Below, piece by piece: positions 49,031-58,325 of a stretch of 64,000 bases of DNA (within the stretch, counting starts at the first letter, position 1; each line of letters opens with the position of its first letter). The translations under genes and the position numbers were made by a program. The stretch lies in NCBI RefSeq assembly GCF_000423665.1, contig NZ_AUIK01000008.1:62001-126000 (forward strand), given 5' to 3'. The DNA comes from Solirubrobacter soli DSM 22325. Its GTDB lineage: Bacteria > Actinomycetota > Thermoleophilia > Solirubrobacterales > Solirubrobacteraceae. The notes beneath the pieces are model-generated. The model was not told the DNA's origin. It saw only the letters and a program-made list of their open reading frames with translations, and searched no databases.

Positions 49031-49513
49031 ATGAACGCGCTCCTCCCCAGCCCGCTCGGCCCGCTCTACGTCGAGGCCGACGAGCACGGCCTCACGAAGC
49101 TCTACACGGCCGAGCACCACCTGCACGCCGACGCCGGTCCGGACGACGGCACCTTCGCCGAGGTCCAGCGCCAACTCGACGAGTACTTCGCCGGCGAGCG
49201 CACCGAGTTCGACGTCCCGCTCTCCGAGCACGGCACCGAGTTCGAACGCGCCGTGTGGGCGCGGCTGCGCGAGATCCCGCACGGCGAGACCGTCACGTAT
49301 GGCGAGATCGCCCGCGAGCTCGGCAGCGTCGCGCGCGCCGTCGGCCGCGCCAACGGCCGCAACCCGATCTCGATCATCAACCCGTGCCACCGCGTGATCG
49401 GCGCCAACGGCTCCCTCACGGGCTACGCGGGCGGCCTCGGCGCCAAGCGCGCCCTGCTCGACCACGAGCGAGGGGTAACGTCGCTGAGCCATGGAGTACC
49501 GCACACTCGGTAG
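49031..49513 (+). CDS. ogt: Methylated-DNA-protein-cysteine methyltransferase
   Basis: 160 residues from ATG 49031; an upstream in-frame start would add 28 residues unlike the family. NPCHRVIGANGSLTGYAGGL carries the acceptor cysteine (P-C-H-R-V), and GETVTYGEIARELGSVARAV is the DNA-binding wing helix. It removes O6-alkyl groups from guanine. The C-terminus, after HERGVTS, overlaps the aldo/keto reductase by 23 bp. Confidence 0.9.
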   Translation: MNALLPSPLGPLYVEADEHGLTKLYTAEHHLHADAGPDDGTFAEVQRQLDEYFAGERTEFDVPLSEHGTEFERAVWARLREIPHGETVTYGEIARELGSVARAVGRANGRNPISIINPCHRVIGANGSLTGYAGGLGAKRALLDHERGVTSLSHGVPHTR

Positions 49514-50510
49514 GACCGGCGTCCACGTCAGCCCACTGTGCCTCGGGGCGATGATGTTCGGCGCCTGGGGCAACACCGACCACGACGACTCGATCCGGAT
49601 CATCCACGCCGCGCTCGACGCGGGGATCAACTTCGTCGACACCGCGGACGTCTACAGCCAGGGCGAGAACGAGGAGATCGTCGGCAAGGCCCTCAAGGGC
49701 CGCCGCGAGAACATCGTCCTCGCCACGAAGTTCCACGGCCAGATGGGCGACGAGATCAACCACCAGGGCTCTTCGCGGCGGTGGATCATCCAGGAGGTCG
49801 AGAACTCGCTGCGAAGGCTGCAGACCGACTACATCGACCTCTACCAGGTCCACCGCCCGCGCGAGGACACCGACGTCGAGGAGACGCTCTCGGCGCTGAC
49901 GGACCTCGTGCGGGCCGGGAAGATCCGCTACTTCGGCTCCTCCACGTTCCCGGCGTCGCAGATCGTCGAGGCGCAGTGGGTGAGCCGAGACCGCGGCCTC
50001 GAGCGCTTCAAGACCGAGCAGCCGCCCTACAGCATCCTCGTGCGCGGCATCGAGGCCGACGTCCTCCCCACCTGCCAGCGCCACGGCCTCGGGGTGATCC
50101 CGTGGAGCCCGCTCGCGGGCGGGTGGCTGAGCGGCAGGTACCGCAAGGGGCAGGACACGCCGTCGTCGACGCGCTCGGACCGCCTGCCCGGCCGTTATGA
50201 CCTCAGCCTCCCCGGCAACCAGCGCAAGTTCGACGCCGCGGACGCGCTGGGCGCGCTGGCCGACGAGGTCGGCATCCCGCTGATCGAGATCGCGATCGCG
50301 TTCGTGATCAACCACCCCGCGGTGACGAGCGCGATCATCGGCCCGCGCACGATGGAGCACCTGGAGTCCCAGCTCCCGGCAGCGTCACGGACGCTGGACG
50401 CCGAGCTGCTGGACCGCATCGACGAGATCGTCCCGCCCGCGACGAGCTTCCAGTACGCGGACACGGGCTACGCCAACCCGGCACTCGAGCCGGCACGGCG
50501 GCGGAGGTAG
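49491..50510 (+). CDS. Aldo/keto reductase
   Basis: 339 residues. The tetrad residues are visible: Asp and Tyr in NFVDTADVYSQGENEEIVG, Lys in VLATKFHGQ and His in DLYQVHRPRED. GSSTFPASQIVEAQWV, TEQPPYSILVRGIE and IPWSPLAGGWLSGRYRKG match the AKR11/YajO-like subgroup, and AIIGPRTMEHLESQL is the NADPH loop. It reduces a small carbonyl compound with NADPH. It overlaps ogt by 23 bp and is followed by a strong terminator. Confidence 0.9.
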   Translation: MEYRTLGRTGVHVSPLCLGAMMFGAWGNTDHDDSIRIIHAALDAGINFVDTADVYSQGENEEIVGKALKGRRENIVLATKFHGQMGDEINHQGSSRRWIIQEVENSLRRLQTDYIDLYQVHRPREDTDVEETLSALTDLVRAGKIRYFGSSTFPASQIVEAQWVSRDRGLERFKTEQPPYSILVRGIEADVLPTCQRHGLGVIPWSPLAGGWLSGRYRKGQDTPSSTRSDRLPGRYDLSLPGNQRKFDAADALGALADEVGIPLIEIAIAFVINHPAVTSAIIGPRTMEHLESQLPAASRTLDAELLDRIDEIVPPATSFQYADTGYANPALEPARRRR

Positions 50511-50518
50511 GTGCTTGC

Positions 50519-50547
50519 CGCCGGGCGGCCATCCAGGCCGCCCGGCG
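50519..50547. terminator. Perfect 12-bp-stem bidirectional terminator
   Basis: CGCCGGGCGGCC-ATCCA-GGCCGCCCGGCG: twelve perfect pairs with a five-base loop. It lies between the convergent aldo/keto reductase and the zinc-ribbon gene. No U-tract follows on either side, so it may work with Rho. Confidence 0.7.
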
Positions 50548-50557
50548 TCGCGCTTGA

Positions 50558-50656
50558 TCAGCGTGTGGTGTTCATCGCGCCACCGCAGTGCGGGCAGCTT
50601 GCCCGCTCCGCGTAGCGCTCGCCCCACAGGCGAAGGCAGCGAAGGCATCGGATCAT
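50558..50656 (-). CDS. 32-residue zinc-ribbon microprotein
   Basis: Thirty-two residues, MIRCLRCLRLWGERYAERAS then CPHCGGAMNTTR. Two C-x-x-C knuckles (residues 4-7 and 21-24) form a rubredoxin-like zinc site. AAGGAGG is a perfect Shine-Dalgarno six bases before the ATG, the strongest ribosome-binding site in the window. It ends 11 bases before a bidirectional terminator. Function is unknown; it may be a stand-alone ribbon or a small partner protein. Confidence 0.7.
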   Translation of the reverse strand: MIRCLRCLRLWGERYAERASCPHCGGAMNTTR

Positions 50657-50761
50657 GGTGATCCTCCTTTCCGGTCAAGGGAGCCGCAGCGTTGAGCTGG
50701 CTGCGCTCGGGCCTTGACTCGTTCAAGGGTATCGGCAGCTCGTGACGGGAACCTAAGGCAA

Positions 50762-52909
50762 ATGCCTATCCTGCGCGACGTGCAAGCTGGCCGACAGGAT
50801 CTGGAGCGAGCCGCCCAGGCGCTCGCGACCCGCCTTCCCGAGCCGTTGGGCGTCTTCGCCCGACTCGCCTACAACTACCGCTGGGCCTGGGATCCGGACG
50901 GTCCCGCGGTCTTCCGCGACGTCGACGCCGACCGCTGGGACAAGGTCGCCGAGAACCCGGTGCGCCTGCTCCAAGAGGCCGCCGCGGACAAGCTCAAGGC
51001 CGCCGCCGGCAACGCGGAGCTCCTCGCCCGCGCCGCCGCGCTGGAGGAGCGGATCGCCGCCGACCTCGGCCGCCCGCGCCGCGACGAGATCACCACGCCC
51101 GAGCGGCCGATCGCCTACTTCTCCGCCGAGTACGGCTTCCACGGCTCGTTCCCGATCTATTCGGGCGGCCTTGGAGCACTCGCCGGCGACATCCTCAAAG
51201 AGGCCTCCGACCGCGCCTGGCCGCTGGTCGCCGTCGGCCTCCTCTACCGCAACGGCTACTTCCGCCAGCGCATCGACGCGGGCGGCTGGCAGCACGAGTA
51301 CTGGGTCGACACCGACCCGGAGCGGCTGCCCGCGGCGCTGGTCACGGGCGACGACGGCGAGCCGATCACGATCACGGTCCCGATCGTCGACTACGAGGTC
51401 ACCGCGCAGATCTGGCGCGTCGACGTCGGCGGCATCCCGCTCTACCTGCTCGACGCGGAGCGCCCCGAGAACAGCCCGATGTCGCGGTGGATCACAAGCC
51501 GGCTCTACATCGGCGACGAGGACACGCGCCTGGCGCAGTACATGCTGCTCGGCATCGGCGGCGTGCGGGCGCTGGAGGCGATGGGGATCGAGCCCGGGCT
51601 CGTGCACCTCAACGAGGGCCACGCCGCGTTCGTGTCGCTCGAGCTGGCGCGCCGCAACTACAGCGGCACCGGGTCGCTGTCCGCGGCGCTGGAGATCGGC
51701 CGCACGCAGACGATCTTCACCACCCACACGCCGGTCCCCGCGGGCAACGACACGTACCCGGCCGGCCAGGTCGCCGACACGCTGGCGCAGATCGCCGGCA
51801 CGCTCGGCGTCAAGGCCGAGGAGATCATCTCGCTCGGGCGCACGAACATGGAGGAGGGCGCCGAGCCCTTCGGCGTGACCCAGTTCGCCCTGCGCACCTC
51901 GCGCGCCGCCAACGGCGTCTCGCGCCGCCACGGCGAGGTCGCACGCGAGATGTGGCAGGCGATGTGGCCGGAGAAGGACGTCGACGACGTCCCGATCACC
52001 TACGTCACCAACGGCGTGCACATCCCGACGTGGATCGGGCACCCGATGTGGGAGCTGCTCAACCGCCACCTCGGCGAGGACTGGATGGACCGCGCGACCG
52101 ACCCCGCCACGTGGGCGCCGGTCGACGACATCCCCGCCAAGGAGCTGTGGGACGTCCGCACGGCCCAGCGCGCGCAGCTGATCGAGTACGTGCGCGAACG
52201 CGCCGTCACCGACCGGCTGGAGCGCGACGAGCCGCGCGCCTACGCGGAGGCCGCCGCGAGCTTCGACCCCGACGTGCTGACGGTCGGCTTCGCCCGGCGC
52301 CTGGCGACCTACAAGCGGCTCGACCTGCTGCTCGTCGACGTCGAGCGGGCGATCCGGGTCGTCGCGGGCGACCGGCCGATCCAGGTGCTGCTGGCCGGCA
52401 AGGCGCACCCGCGCGACGACGGCGGCAAGCGGCTCGTGCAGGGTCTGTTCACGTCCAAGAACGCGCCCGGGTTCGCCGAGCGGATCGCCTACCTGAACGA
52501 CTACGACCTGCGCATGGCCGCCTGGCTCGTCCGCGGCTGCGACGTCTGGATCAACCTCCCGCGCCCGCCGCTGGAGGCCTCCGGCACCTCCGGCATGAAG
52601 AACGTCATGAACGGGGGCCTGCAGCTGAGCGTGCTCGACGGCTGGTGGGCCGAGGGCTACGACGGCCACAACGGCTGGGCGCTCAGCGGCGACGTCGACC
52701 ACGACCACGGCGCCCAGGACGCCCGCCACGCGCACGAGCTCTTCCGCCTGCTGGAGGAGGAGGTCGCGCCGGAGTTCTACCGCTCCTCAGGCGACGGCAT
52801 CCCGCGCGACTGGGTCGCCCGCATCCGCCGCTCGCTGCGGACGCTCGGCCCCGAGTTCGGCGCCGGACGGATGCTCGAGGACTACGAGAAGAAGGTCTAC
52901 GCCCGTTAG
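50762..52909 (+). CDS. glgP: Alpha-glucan (glycogen/maltodextrin) phosphorylase
   Basis: 715 residues. It begins with the DUF3417 region (GVFARLAYNYRWAWDPDGP), as in actinobacterial GlgP. AYFSAEYGFHGSFPIYSGGL is the glucan-binding N-domain, HLNEGHAAFVSLELAR and THTPVPAGNDTYPAGQV follow, and EASGTSGMKNVMNGGLQLS holds the PLP lysine. It releases glucose-1-phosphate from alpha-1,4-glucans. CTTGA-CTCGT-TCAAG (50713-50727) is a dyad upstream. The start at 50762 is preferred to a 16-residue longer form that lacks a ribosome-binding site. Confidence 0.92.
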   Translation: MPILRDVQAGRQDLERAAQALATRLPEPLGVFARLAYNYRWAWDPDGPAVFRDVDADRWDKVAENPVRLLQEAAADKLKAAAGNAELLARAAALEERIAADLGRPRRDEITTPERPIAYFSAEYGFHGSFPIYSGGLGALAGDILKEASDRAWPLVAVGLLYRNGYFRQRIDAGGWQHEYWVDTDPERLPAALVTGDDGEPITITVPIVDYEVTAQIWRVDVGGIPLYLLDAERPENSPMSRWITSRLYIGDEDTRLAQYMLLGIGGVRALEAMGIEPGLVHLNEGHAAFVSLELARRNYSGTGSLSAALEIGRTQTIFTTHTPVPAGNDTYPAGQVADTLAQIAGTLGVKAEEIISLGRTNMEEGAEPFGVTQFALRTSRAANGVSRRHGEVAREMWQAMWPEKDVDDVPITYVTNGVHIPTWIGHPMWELLNRHLGEDWMDRATDPATWAPVDDIPAKELWDVRTAQRAQLIEYVRERAVTDRLERDEPRAYAEAAASFDPDVLTVGFARRLATYKRLDLLLVDVERAIRVVAGDRPIQVLLAGKAHPRDDGGKRLVQGLFTSKNAPGFAERIAYLNDYDLRMAAWLVRGCDVWINLPRPPLEASGTSGMKNVMNGGLQLSVLDGWWAEGYDGHNGWALSGDVDHDHGAQDARHAHELFRLLEEEVAPEFYRSSGDGIPRDWVARIRRSLRTLGPEFGAGRMLEDYEKKVYAR

Positions 52910-53388
52910 GGCCTGATCTCCGTGTGATCGGCGGTGGCGGTCGCCTCCGCGGTCGTCGTCGGGCTCGCCGTCGCGGTCGGGCTCGGCGTCGACTCGGTGG
53001 TGGGCGCCACCGTCGGCGTCTCGGTCGGGAAGGGCGTGGTCGTCGGCACCGCCGGCACCGTGCCCGCCCCGCCCGCGGGGAGCCGCGCGTCGAGCTCCTT
53101 CTGAACGTCGGTCTGGAACTGCTTGAGGCTCTGGTCGAAGGACTTCGTGACGTCCTGGACGCGGTCGTTCAGGTGGTCCTCGAAGATCCGGCCGGCGATC
53201 AGGAGCATGATCGCCACGCCGACCAGGACGGCCACGGCCGCGCCCACGAGCATCCACGGGGTGACGGTCCGCCCGGCACTGAAGCGCGCCGTGCAGTAGG
53301 GGCACCGCGGACCCGTCGCGTAGGAGATGCGCGCGCATTTGGGACAGACACGCTGCGGCGGCGGCGCGACGACGGTGGTTGCCTCCAT
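52906..53388 (-). CDS. Zinc-ribbon membrane protein with Pro/Thr-rich tail
   Basis: 160 residues. RVCPKCARISYATGPRCPYC (about 14-32) is a double C-x-x-C ribbon on the cytosolic side. One membrane helix follows (VGAAVAVLVGVAIMLLIAGR, about 47-67). An extracytoplasmic helix (VQDVTKSFDQSLKQFQTDVQ) and a Pro/Thr/Ser/Ala tail that resembles cell-wall-spanning linkers end it. Type II-like topology is inferred. Function unknown. It converges on glgP with a four-base overlap. Confidence 0.7.
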   Translation of the reverse strand: MEATTVVAPPPQRVCPKCARISYATGPRCPYCTARFSAGRTVTPWMLVGAAVAVLVGVAIMLLIAGRIFEDHLNDRVQDVTKSFDQSLKQFQTDVQKELDARLPAGGAGTVPAVPTTTPFPTETPTVAPTTESTPSPTATASPTTTAEATATADHTEIRP

Positions 53389-53455
53389 GAGACCTAGCGT
53401 ACGACGCAGTCATCCGACGCAACCCCGACGCACCGTCGATTCGGATAATCCCGGC

Positions 53456-54319
53456 ATGTCTGAGACCGACGCGCCGACGACGATCACCGAACACGAGGCC
53501 CAGGAGGTCGCGCGCGCCAACGCGACCGGACTACAGCCCGTCGTCTTCATCCACGGCCTGTGGCTGCTCCCGAGCAGCTGGGATCGCTGGGCGACGCTCT
53601 TCGAGGAGGCGGGCTTCACCGCGCTGACGCCCGGCTGGCCCGACGACCCGGAGACGGTCGAGGAGGCCAACGCGCATCCGGAGGTGTTCGCCAACAAGGG
53701 CATCGGCCAGATCGCCGACCACTTCGACGAGATCATCAGCGGCCTGACGACCAAGCCGGTCGTGATCGGCCACTCGTTCGGCGGGCTGCTGACCCAGATC
53801 CTCGCCGGCCGCGGACTCAGCGTGGCGTCGGTCGCGATCGACCCGGCGCCGTTCCAGGGCGTGCTCCCGCTGCCGTTCTCGACGCTGAAGTCGGCGTTCC
53901 CGGTGCTCGGCAACCCGGCCAACCGCAGCCGCGCCGTGCCGCTCACCTACGAGCAGTTCCGCTACGCCTTCGCCAACGCGGTCGGCGAGGAGGAGGCCAA
54001 GGCGCTCTACGACGAGTTCGCCGTGCCGGCGGCCGGCAAGCCGCTCTTCCAGGGCGCGGTCGCGAACTTCAACCCGTGGACCGAAGCCAAGGTCGACACC
54101 GAGAACCCGGAGCGCGGCCCGCTGCTGATCATCTCGGGCGAGAAGGACCACACGGTGCCGTGGGCGATCTCCAACGCGTCGTTCAAGCGTCAGGAGCACA
54201 ACAAGGACGCGGTGACCGAGATCGTCGAGATCAAGGGCCGCGGCCACGCGCTCACGATCGACTCCGGCTGGCGCGAGGTCGCCGACACCGCGCTCACGTT
54301 CGTGAAGCGTTTTCTCTAA
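53456..54319 (+). CDS. Alpha/beta hydrolase
   Basis: 287 residues. QPVVFIHGLWLLPSSWDRWA holds the oxyanion H-G, VVIGHSFGGLL the nucleophile serine, ISGEKDHTVPW the acid and GRGHALTIDSGW the histidine. A 60-residue helical cap lies between. It is a small esterase/lipase-like or lactonase enzyme; the substrate is not evident. GATAAT at 53444-53449 is six bases before the ATG, the best -10 match among the leaderless starts. Confidence 0.88.
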   Translation: MSETDAPTTITEHEAQEVARANATGLQPVVFIHGLWLLPSSWDRWATLFEEAGFTALTPGWPDDPETVEEANAHPEVFANKGIGQIADHFDEIISGLTTKPVVIGHSFGGLLTQILAGRGLSVASVAIDPAPFQGVLPLPFSTLKSAFPVLGNPANRSRAVPLTYEQFRYAFANAVGEEEAKALYDEFAVPAAGKPLFQGAVANFNPWTEAKVDTENPERGPLLIISGEKDHTVPWAISNASFKRQEHNKDAVTEIVEIKGRGHALTIDSGWREVADTALTFVKRFL

Positions 54320-54360
54320 AGGGCTCAAGGTCTGGCGCCGCCTGCCGATAAGGCGGGCGC

Positions 54361-55917
54361 ATGCTCAGAAATCTCGTGGCGGCGCGGGCCGCGCACTGGG
54401 AGGACCCGAATCGAGCGCTCGAGGCCGCAGTGAGCGCCGAAGCCACCGGCCGTCGCACCGACGACGACGCGCTGGTCGTGCGCGCACTCGCCCTCCAGGG
54501 GACGATCGCGCTCAACCGCGGCGACCTGCGGACCGCGCTGGCGCTGGCCACCGAGGCCGACCAGCGCACGGTCCAGGAAGGCTGCGCACGAGCCGAGCTG
54601 GCGGCGCTGAAGGCGCAGCTGGCGTTCTTCTCCGGCTCCTACGCGGACGCGCTCAGCCACGCGGAGACCGCGATGGCGATCGCCGACACGTTCGGCGACC
54701 TCGAGCTGCGGCTGTTCGTCCGGCGCGCGGCGTGCATGGTCTACGGGACCGTGGGCGTCTCGGGATGGGCGGAGTGGCTGCAGGACACGCTCGACCTCTC
54801 GATCGCGGCCGGGGACGGCTGGCAGGAGGCGATCTCGCGCAACGACCTCGCCTGCTGGCACCAGCGTGAGGGACGCCTGGCCGACGCGGAGGCCGAGATC
54901 GCGCGCGGGATCGCGGTCGCGCGCCGGCTCGAGCGCCGCGATTTCGCGCTCGGCATCCTGCACTCGACGCGCGCCGACATCCGGCTGCTGGCGAGCCGCC
55001 CGGACGGCGCGCTGGCGGACGCCGAGCGCGCGCTGTCCTATCTGTGCGCGCAGTCGCACCCGAACCCCTACGTCTTCGGCGTCACCGTCCGCGCGCAGGT
55101 GCAGGCGCTGTCGGCGCTCGGCCGGCTCGACGACGCGCGCAGCTCGGGCGAGGACGCGCTCGACCGGCTCGGCGAGCACCTCCCGTACGCGCGCAGCATC
55201 GTGCTCGGCACGCTCGCGGACGCGCTTCACGACGCGGGCCAGATCGAGGAGGCCTACGAGGTGCTGCACCGCAGCGTCGCGGCCGAGCGCGAGGGCCTGC
55301 AGGACCTCGCGGAGCTGCGGGTGAGCCTCGAACGCACACGCGTCCAGGCCGAGGTGCTCTCGCAGCAGAACGCGGAGCTCGAGGCGCTCGTCCACCAGCT
55401 GGGCGACGCGCACGCCGAGCTCGAGCAGCTCAAGGAGCAGTTCCGCGAGCAGGCCGACCGCGACTGGCTCACCGGCCTGCACAACCGCCGCTACCTCGCC
55501 CGCCAGCTCGACGGCGTGGGTACGGACTTCAGCCTCGCCGTGCTCGACCTCGACCACTTCAAGGGCATCAACGACACGTTCGGGCACGAGATCGGCGACC
55601 AGGTGCTGATCCGGGTCGCCGGCCTCCTGCTCGACGTCGTGCGGCGCAGCGACGTGGTCGCCCGCACGGGCGGCGAGGAGTTCGTGCTGCTGATGCCGGC
55701 GTCGGACGCCGACGACGCCGCGCACTGCTGCGAGCGCGCGCTGGCCGCGATCCGCGCATACGACTGGAACGCCGTCGCCGACGGTCTGACGGTCACCTGC
55801 AGCGCCGGCATCGCCCGCGCGGACGAGGCGCTCGGGCTCGACCGCGTCGCCTCCATGGCCGACCGGCGCCTCTACGACGCCAAGGCGCGCGGACGCGACC
55901 AGGTCGTCATCGGTTAG
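54361..55917 (+). CDS. Diguanylate cyclase with TPR-like sensor
   Basis: 518 residues. The first 320 are TPR-like helical pairs (ALALQGTIALNRGDLRTALA, EAYEVLHRSVAAEREGLQDL). A coiled coil (about 325-380) leads to a GGDEF domain: DWLTGLHNRRYLARQLD, LDLDHFKGINDTFGHEIGD and active site TGGEEFVLLM. R-R-S-D five residues before GGEEF fits the inhibitory I-site. It makes c-di-GMP. Cytosolic; the sensed signal is unknown. GATAAG lies eight bases before the ATG. Confidence 0.9.
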   Translation: MLRNLVAARAAHWEDPNRALEAAVSAEATGRRTDDDALVVRALALQGTIALNRGDLRTALALATEADQRTVQEGCARAELAALKAQLAFFSGSYADALSHAETAMAIADTFGDLELRLFVRRAACMVYGTVGVSGWAEWLQDTLDLSIAAGDGWQEAISRNDLACWHQREGRLADAEAEIARGIAVARRLERRDFALGILHSTRADIRLLASRPDGALADAERALSYLCAQSHPNPYVFGVTVRAQVQALSALGRLDDARSSGEDALDRLGEHLPYARSIVLGTLADALHDAGQIEEAYEVLHRSVAAEREGLQDLAELRVSLERTRVQAEVLSQQNAELEALVHQLGDAHAELEQLKEQFREQADRDWLTGLHNRRYLARQLDGVGTDFSLAVLDLDHFKGINDTFGHEIGDQVLIRVAGLLLDVVRRSDVVARTGGEEFVLLMPASDADDAAHCCERALAAIRAYDWNAVADGLTVTCSAGIARADEALGLDRVASMADRRLYDAKARGRDQVVIG

Positions 55918-55938
55918 GGGCCCCTAATGCGACGTGCC

Positions 55939-56751
55939 ATGCTGGGAGGCATGGCACCCGCTCGCTCCCCGCGCGTCGCCGAAGTCGTCGAGACCATCGC
56001 GCTTTCACCCAGCCTGGTCCGCATCATCTTCGCCGGCCCTGGTCTGGACGGCTTCCCCGCCGGACCGTTCACCGATCACTACGTCAAGCTGATGTTCCCG
56101 CAGGGGGACTACGAGGTCCCGTTCGACCCGGCCGCGATCCGGGGCGAACGGCCGAAGGCCGAGTGGCCCGTCGTGCGCACGTACACCGTGCGTCACTGGG
56201 ACCCGATCCGCTCCGAGCTGACGATCGACTTCGTCGTGCACGGCGACGAGGGCGTGGCGGGGCCGTGGGCCGCGAACGCGAAGCCGGGGGACCGCCTGCA
56301 GCTGATGGGCCCGGGCGGGGCGTACGCGCCGTCGCCTGACGCCGACTGGCACCTGTTCGTGGGCGACGCGAGCGTGCTGCCGGCGATCGGCGCCTCGCTG
56401 GCCCGGGTGCGCTCGGGCGTGCCGGCGAAGGTGTTCGTCGAGCTCGACCAGCTCGCGGACGCGCAGGACTTCATCAGCGTGGCCGAGGTGGAGGTCACGT
56501 GGGTGCGGGCGGGCGGGCTGCTCGATGCGCTCGCCGACGCCGAGTGGCCGGAGGGCGACGTCCAGGCGTTCGTCCACGGCGAGGCGACATCGGTGCGCGA
56601 GGTGCGTCGCCACCTCGTCGTCGACCGCGGCGTGCCGCGCGAGGCGCTGTCGGTCTCGGGCTACTGGAAGCGCCAGCGCACCGAGGACGGCTGGCGTGAC
56701 GACAAGGCCGAGTGGAACCGCCTCGTCGAGGCGGACGCGGCCGCCGTCTGA
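55939..56751 (+). CDS. Siderophore-interacting protein (FAD ferric reductase)
   Basis: 270 residues from ATG 55939 (earlier ATG 55927, later 55951 also in frame). RTYTVRHWDP (about 71-80) is the FAD-binding R-x-Y-T motif, GPGGAYAP and FVGDASVLPAIGASLARV the NAD(P)H region, and SVSGYWKRQRTEDGWR the C-terminal SIP motif. It reduces ferric siderophores to release iron. TAATGC at 55925-55930 is eight bases before the chosen ATG. The DGC stop codon lies in the perfect palindrome TTAGGGGCCCCTAA just before it. Confidence 0.9.
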   Translation: MLGGMAPARSPRVAEVVETIALSPSLVRIIFAGPGLDGFPAGPFTDHYVKLMFPQGDYEVPFDPAAIRGERPKAEWPVVRTYTVRHWDPIRSELTIDFVVHGDEGVAGPWAANAKPGDRLQLMGPGGAYAPSPDADWHLFVGDASVLPAIGASLARVRSGVPAKVFVELDQLADAQDFISVAEVEVTWVRAGGLLDALADAEWPEGDVQAFVHGEATSVREVRRHLVVDRGVPREALSVSGYWKRQRTEDGWRDDKAEWNRLVEADAAAV

Positions 56752-56756
56752 CCCAA

Positions 56757-56828
56757 TAAGGGGTCAGGCCCCTTAACATTGCGAACGGCGGCGTAGAGCC
56801 AAAAGAATTGTTAAGGGGTCTGACCCCT
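56757..56828. repeat. Paired GGGGTCA palindromes (REP-like)
   Basis: TAAGGGG-TCAGG-CCCCTTA (56757-56775) and AGGGGTC-T-GACCCCT (56814-56828). In addition CCCCTTAACA (56769-56778) and TGTTAAGGGG (56809-56818) pair around 30 bp, so the two units form a larger inverted pair like REP doublets. The doublet fills most of the spacer before the HD-GYP gene. Confidence 0.7.
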
Positions 56829-56865
56829 GCTTAAGAACGGGGCCGGCGCGCCGAGCACCCCGGGT

Positions 56866-58320
56866 ATGCCTTTCCGCCGCACCCTGCCGGTAGCCGCGAT
56901 CCTCGCTCCGGCCGCACTCGTCGTCGTCGCCGCCTACGTCGCCAGTGCCGGGGTGATGGTCCATCTGCCGCACGTCGTCCATCTGATCGCGGTCACCGCG
57001 GCGGGTGCTCTGGCCGGCGCCGCCGCGATCGCCATGTCGGTGATCGCGGTGCGGCTGAACGACGGGCGCGCGGTCCTGCTCGGGTTCGCGTTCTCGGTGA
57101 TGTCGGTGATGCTGGTCTTCCACGCGCTCGCCACGCCCGGGGTGCTGATCGGCGACAACGGGCTCGTGCAGGCGGCGGGCGCGCTGAACCTGCCGCTGGG
57201 CGGGACGATCCTCGCGGCAACCGCGCTGCCGGCGTTGCGCCGGCCGCGCAGCGCGGGGACGGTGCTGCGCGTGCAGCTCGTGACGATCGTCGTCCTGGCC
57301 GTGCTCGGCACGCTGGCGCTGGTCTTCCCCGGCATCGTCCCGTCGGTCCCGCGCTATCAGAGCCTGGCCGCGGACCTCATCTTCGCCATGGCCGCGCCGC
57401 TGCTGGCCGTGCTCGCCTACCGCGCCGCGCGGACCTACCTGCTCACGCGCCGGACGGCGGACCTGCTGGTCTCGACGGGGGTCGTGTTCCTGATCGGCGC
57501 CGAGTTCGGCCTGTTGAACTCGGACATGATGGATCTCGTCTGGTGGGTCGCCCACGCCTTCGAGGTCGCCGGGCTCGGGCTCGTCGGCATCCCCGCCGCG
57601 CTCGACCTGCGCCACTCGACCGCCTCGCGACCGCTGACCGGCGATCTGCGGGCCTCCGACATCGTCGCCGACGAGGAGACCTTCCTCGGCGGGCGCGTGC
57701 ACGCGCTGCTGCTGCGGCTGGCCGAGAAGGACGGCTCGACCGAGGGCCACACGCGGCGGGTGGCGACGCTCGCGGTCCAGATCGGCGAGCACCTGCAGCT
57801 CCCACCCGCCCGCCTGCGCCTGCTCGCGCTCGGCGGCCTCCTGCACGACATGGGCAAGCTCGCCGTGCCGGACCACATCCTCAACAAGCCCGGCAAGCTC
57901 ACCGACGAGGAGTTCGCGGTGATCAAGGGCCACCCGGTCGCCGGCCGCGAGCTGCTCAGCGAGCTCGGCGGGTTCCCCGACCTCGTGCTGGACCTGGTCG
58001 AGTCGCACCACGAGCGCCTCGACGGCCGTGGCTACCCGAACAAGGCCGAGGCGGGCAAGCTCGCGCTCGAGGTCCGCATCCTCACGGTCGCCGACGTCTA
58101 CGACGCGCTGACCGCCGACCGCGTCTACCGCGAGGCGTGGCCGATCGAGCGCGCGCTCTCGCTGCTCGACGAGGACACCGGAAGCGCCTTCGACGCGACC
58201 TGCGTCGCCGCGCTGAAGGCCGTCGTGGCCCCGCACGTCGACGAGGTCACGTGGCGCGCCGGCCTCGCGGAGGCGGCCGAGGCGATCATGCCGCGGCCGC
58301 CCGCACCTAAAGGGGCCTGA
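56866..58320 (+). CDS. Membrane HD-GYP phosphodiesterase
   Basis: 484 residues. The first 240 contain seven to eight membrane helices (LAPAALVVVAAYVASAGVMV to WWVAHAFEVAGLGLVGIPAA). The HD domain has GHTRRVATLAVQIG, LGGLLHDMGKLAVPDH, KGHPVAGRELL and SHHERLDGRGYPNK, including the GYP and both HD residues. VADVYDALTADRVYR completes the metal site. It is expected to degrade c-di-GMP (or cGAMP-like) to linear products. Flanked on both sides by GGGGTCA palindromes; its stop lies inside the downstream one. Confidence 0.9.
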   Translation: MPFRRTLPVAAILAPAALVVVAAYVASAGVMVHLPHVVHLIAVTAAGALAGAAAIAMSVIAVRLNDGRAVLLGFAFSVMSVMLVFHALATPGVLIGDNGLVQAAGALNLPLGGTILAATALPALRRPRSAGTVLRVQLVTIVVLAVLGTLALVFPGIVPSVPRYQSLAADLIFAMAAPLLAVLAYRAARTYLLTRRTADLLVSTGVVFLIGAEFGLLNSDMMDLVWWVAHAFEVAGLGLVGIPAALDLRHSTASRPLTGDLRASDIVADEETFLGGRVHALLLRLAEKDGSTEGHTRRVATLAVQIGEHLQLPPARLRLLALGGLLHDMGKLAVPDHILNKPGKLTDEEFAVIKGHPVAGRELLSELGGFPDLVLDLVESHHERLDGRGYPNKAEAGKLALEVRILTVADVYDALTADRVYREAWPIERALSLLDEDTGSAFDATCVAALKAVVAPHVDEVTWRAGLAEAAEAIMPRPPAPKGA

Positions 58321-58325
58321 CCCCT

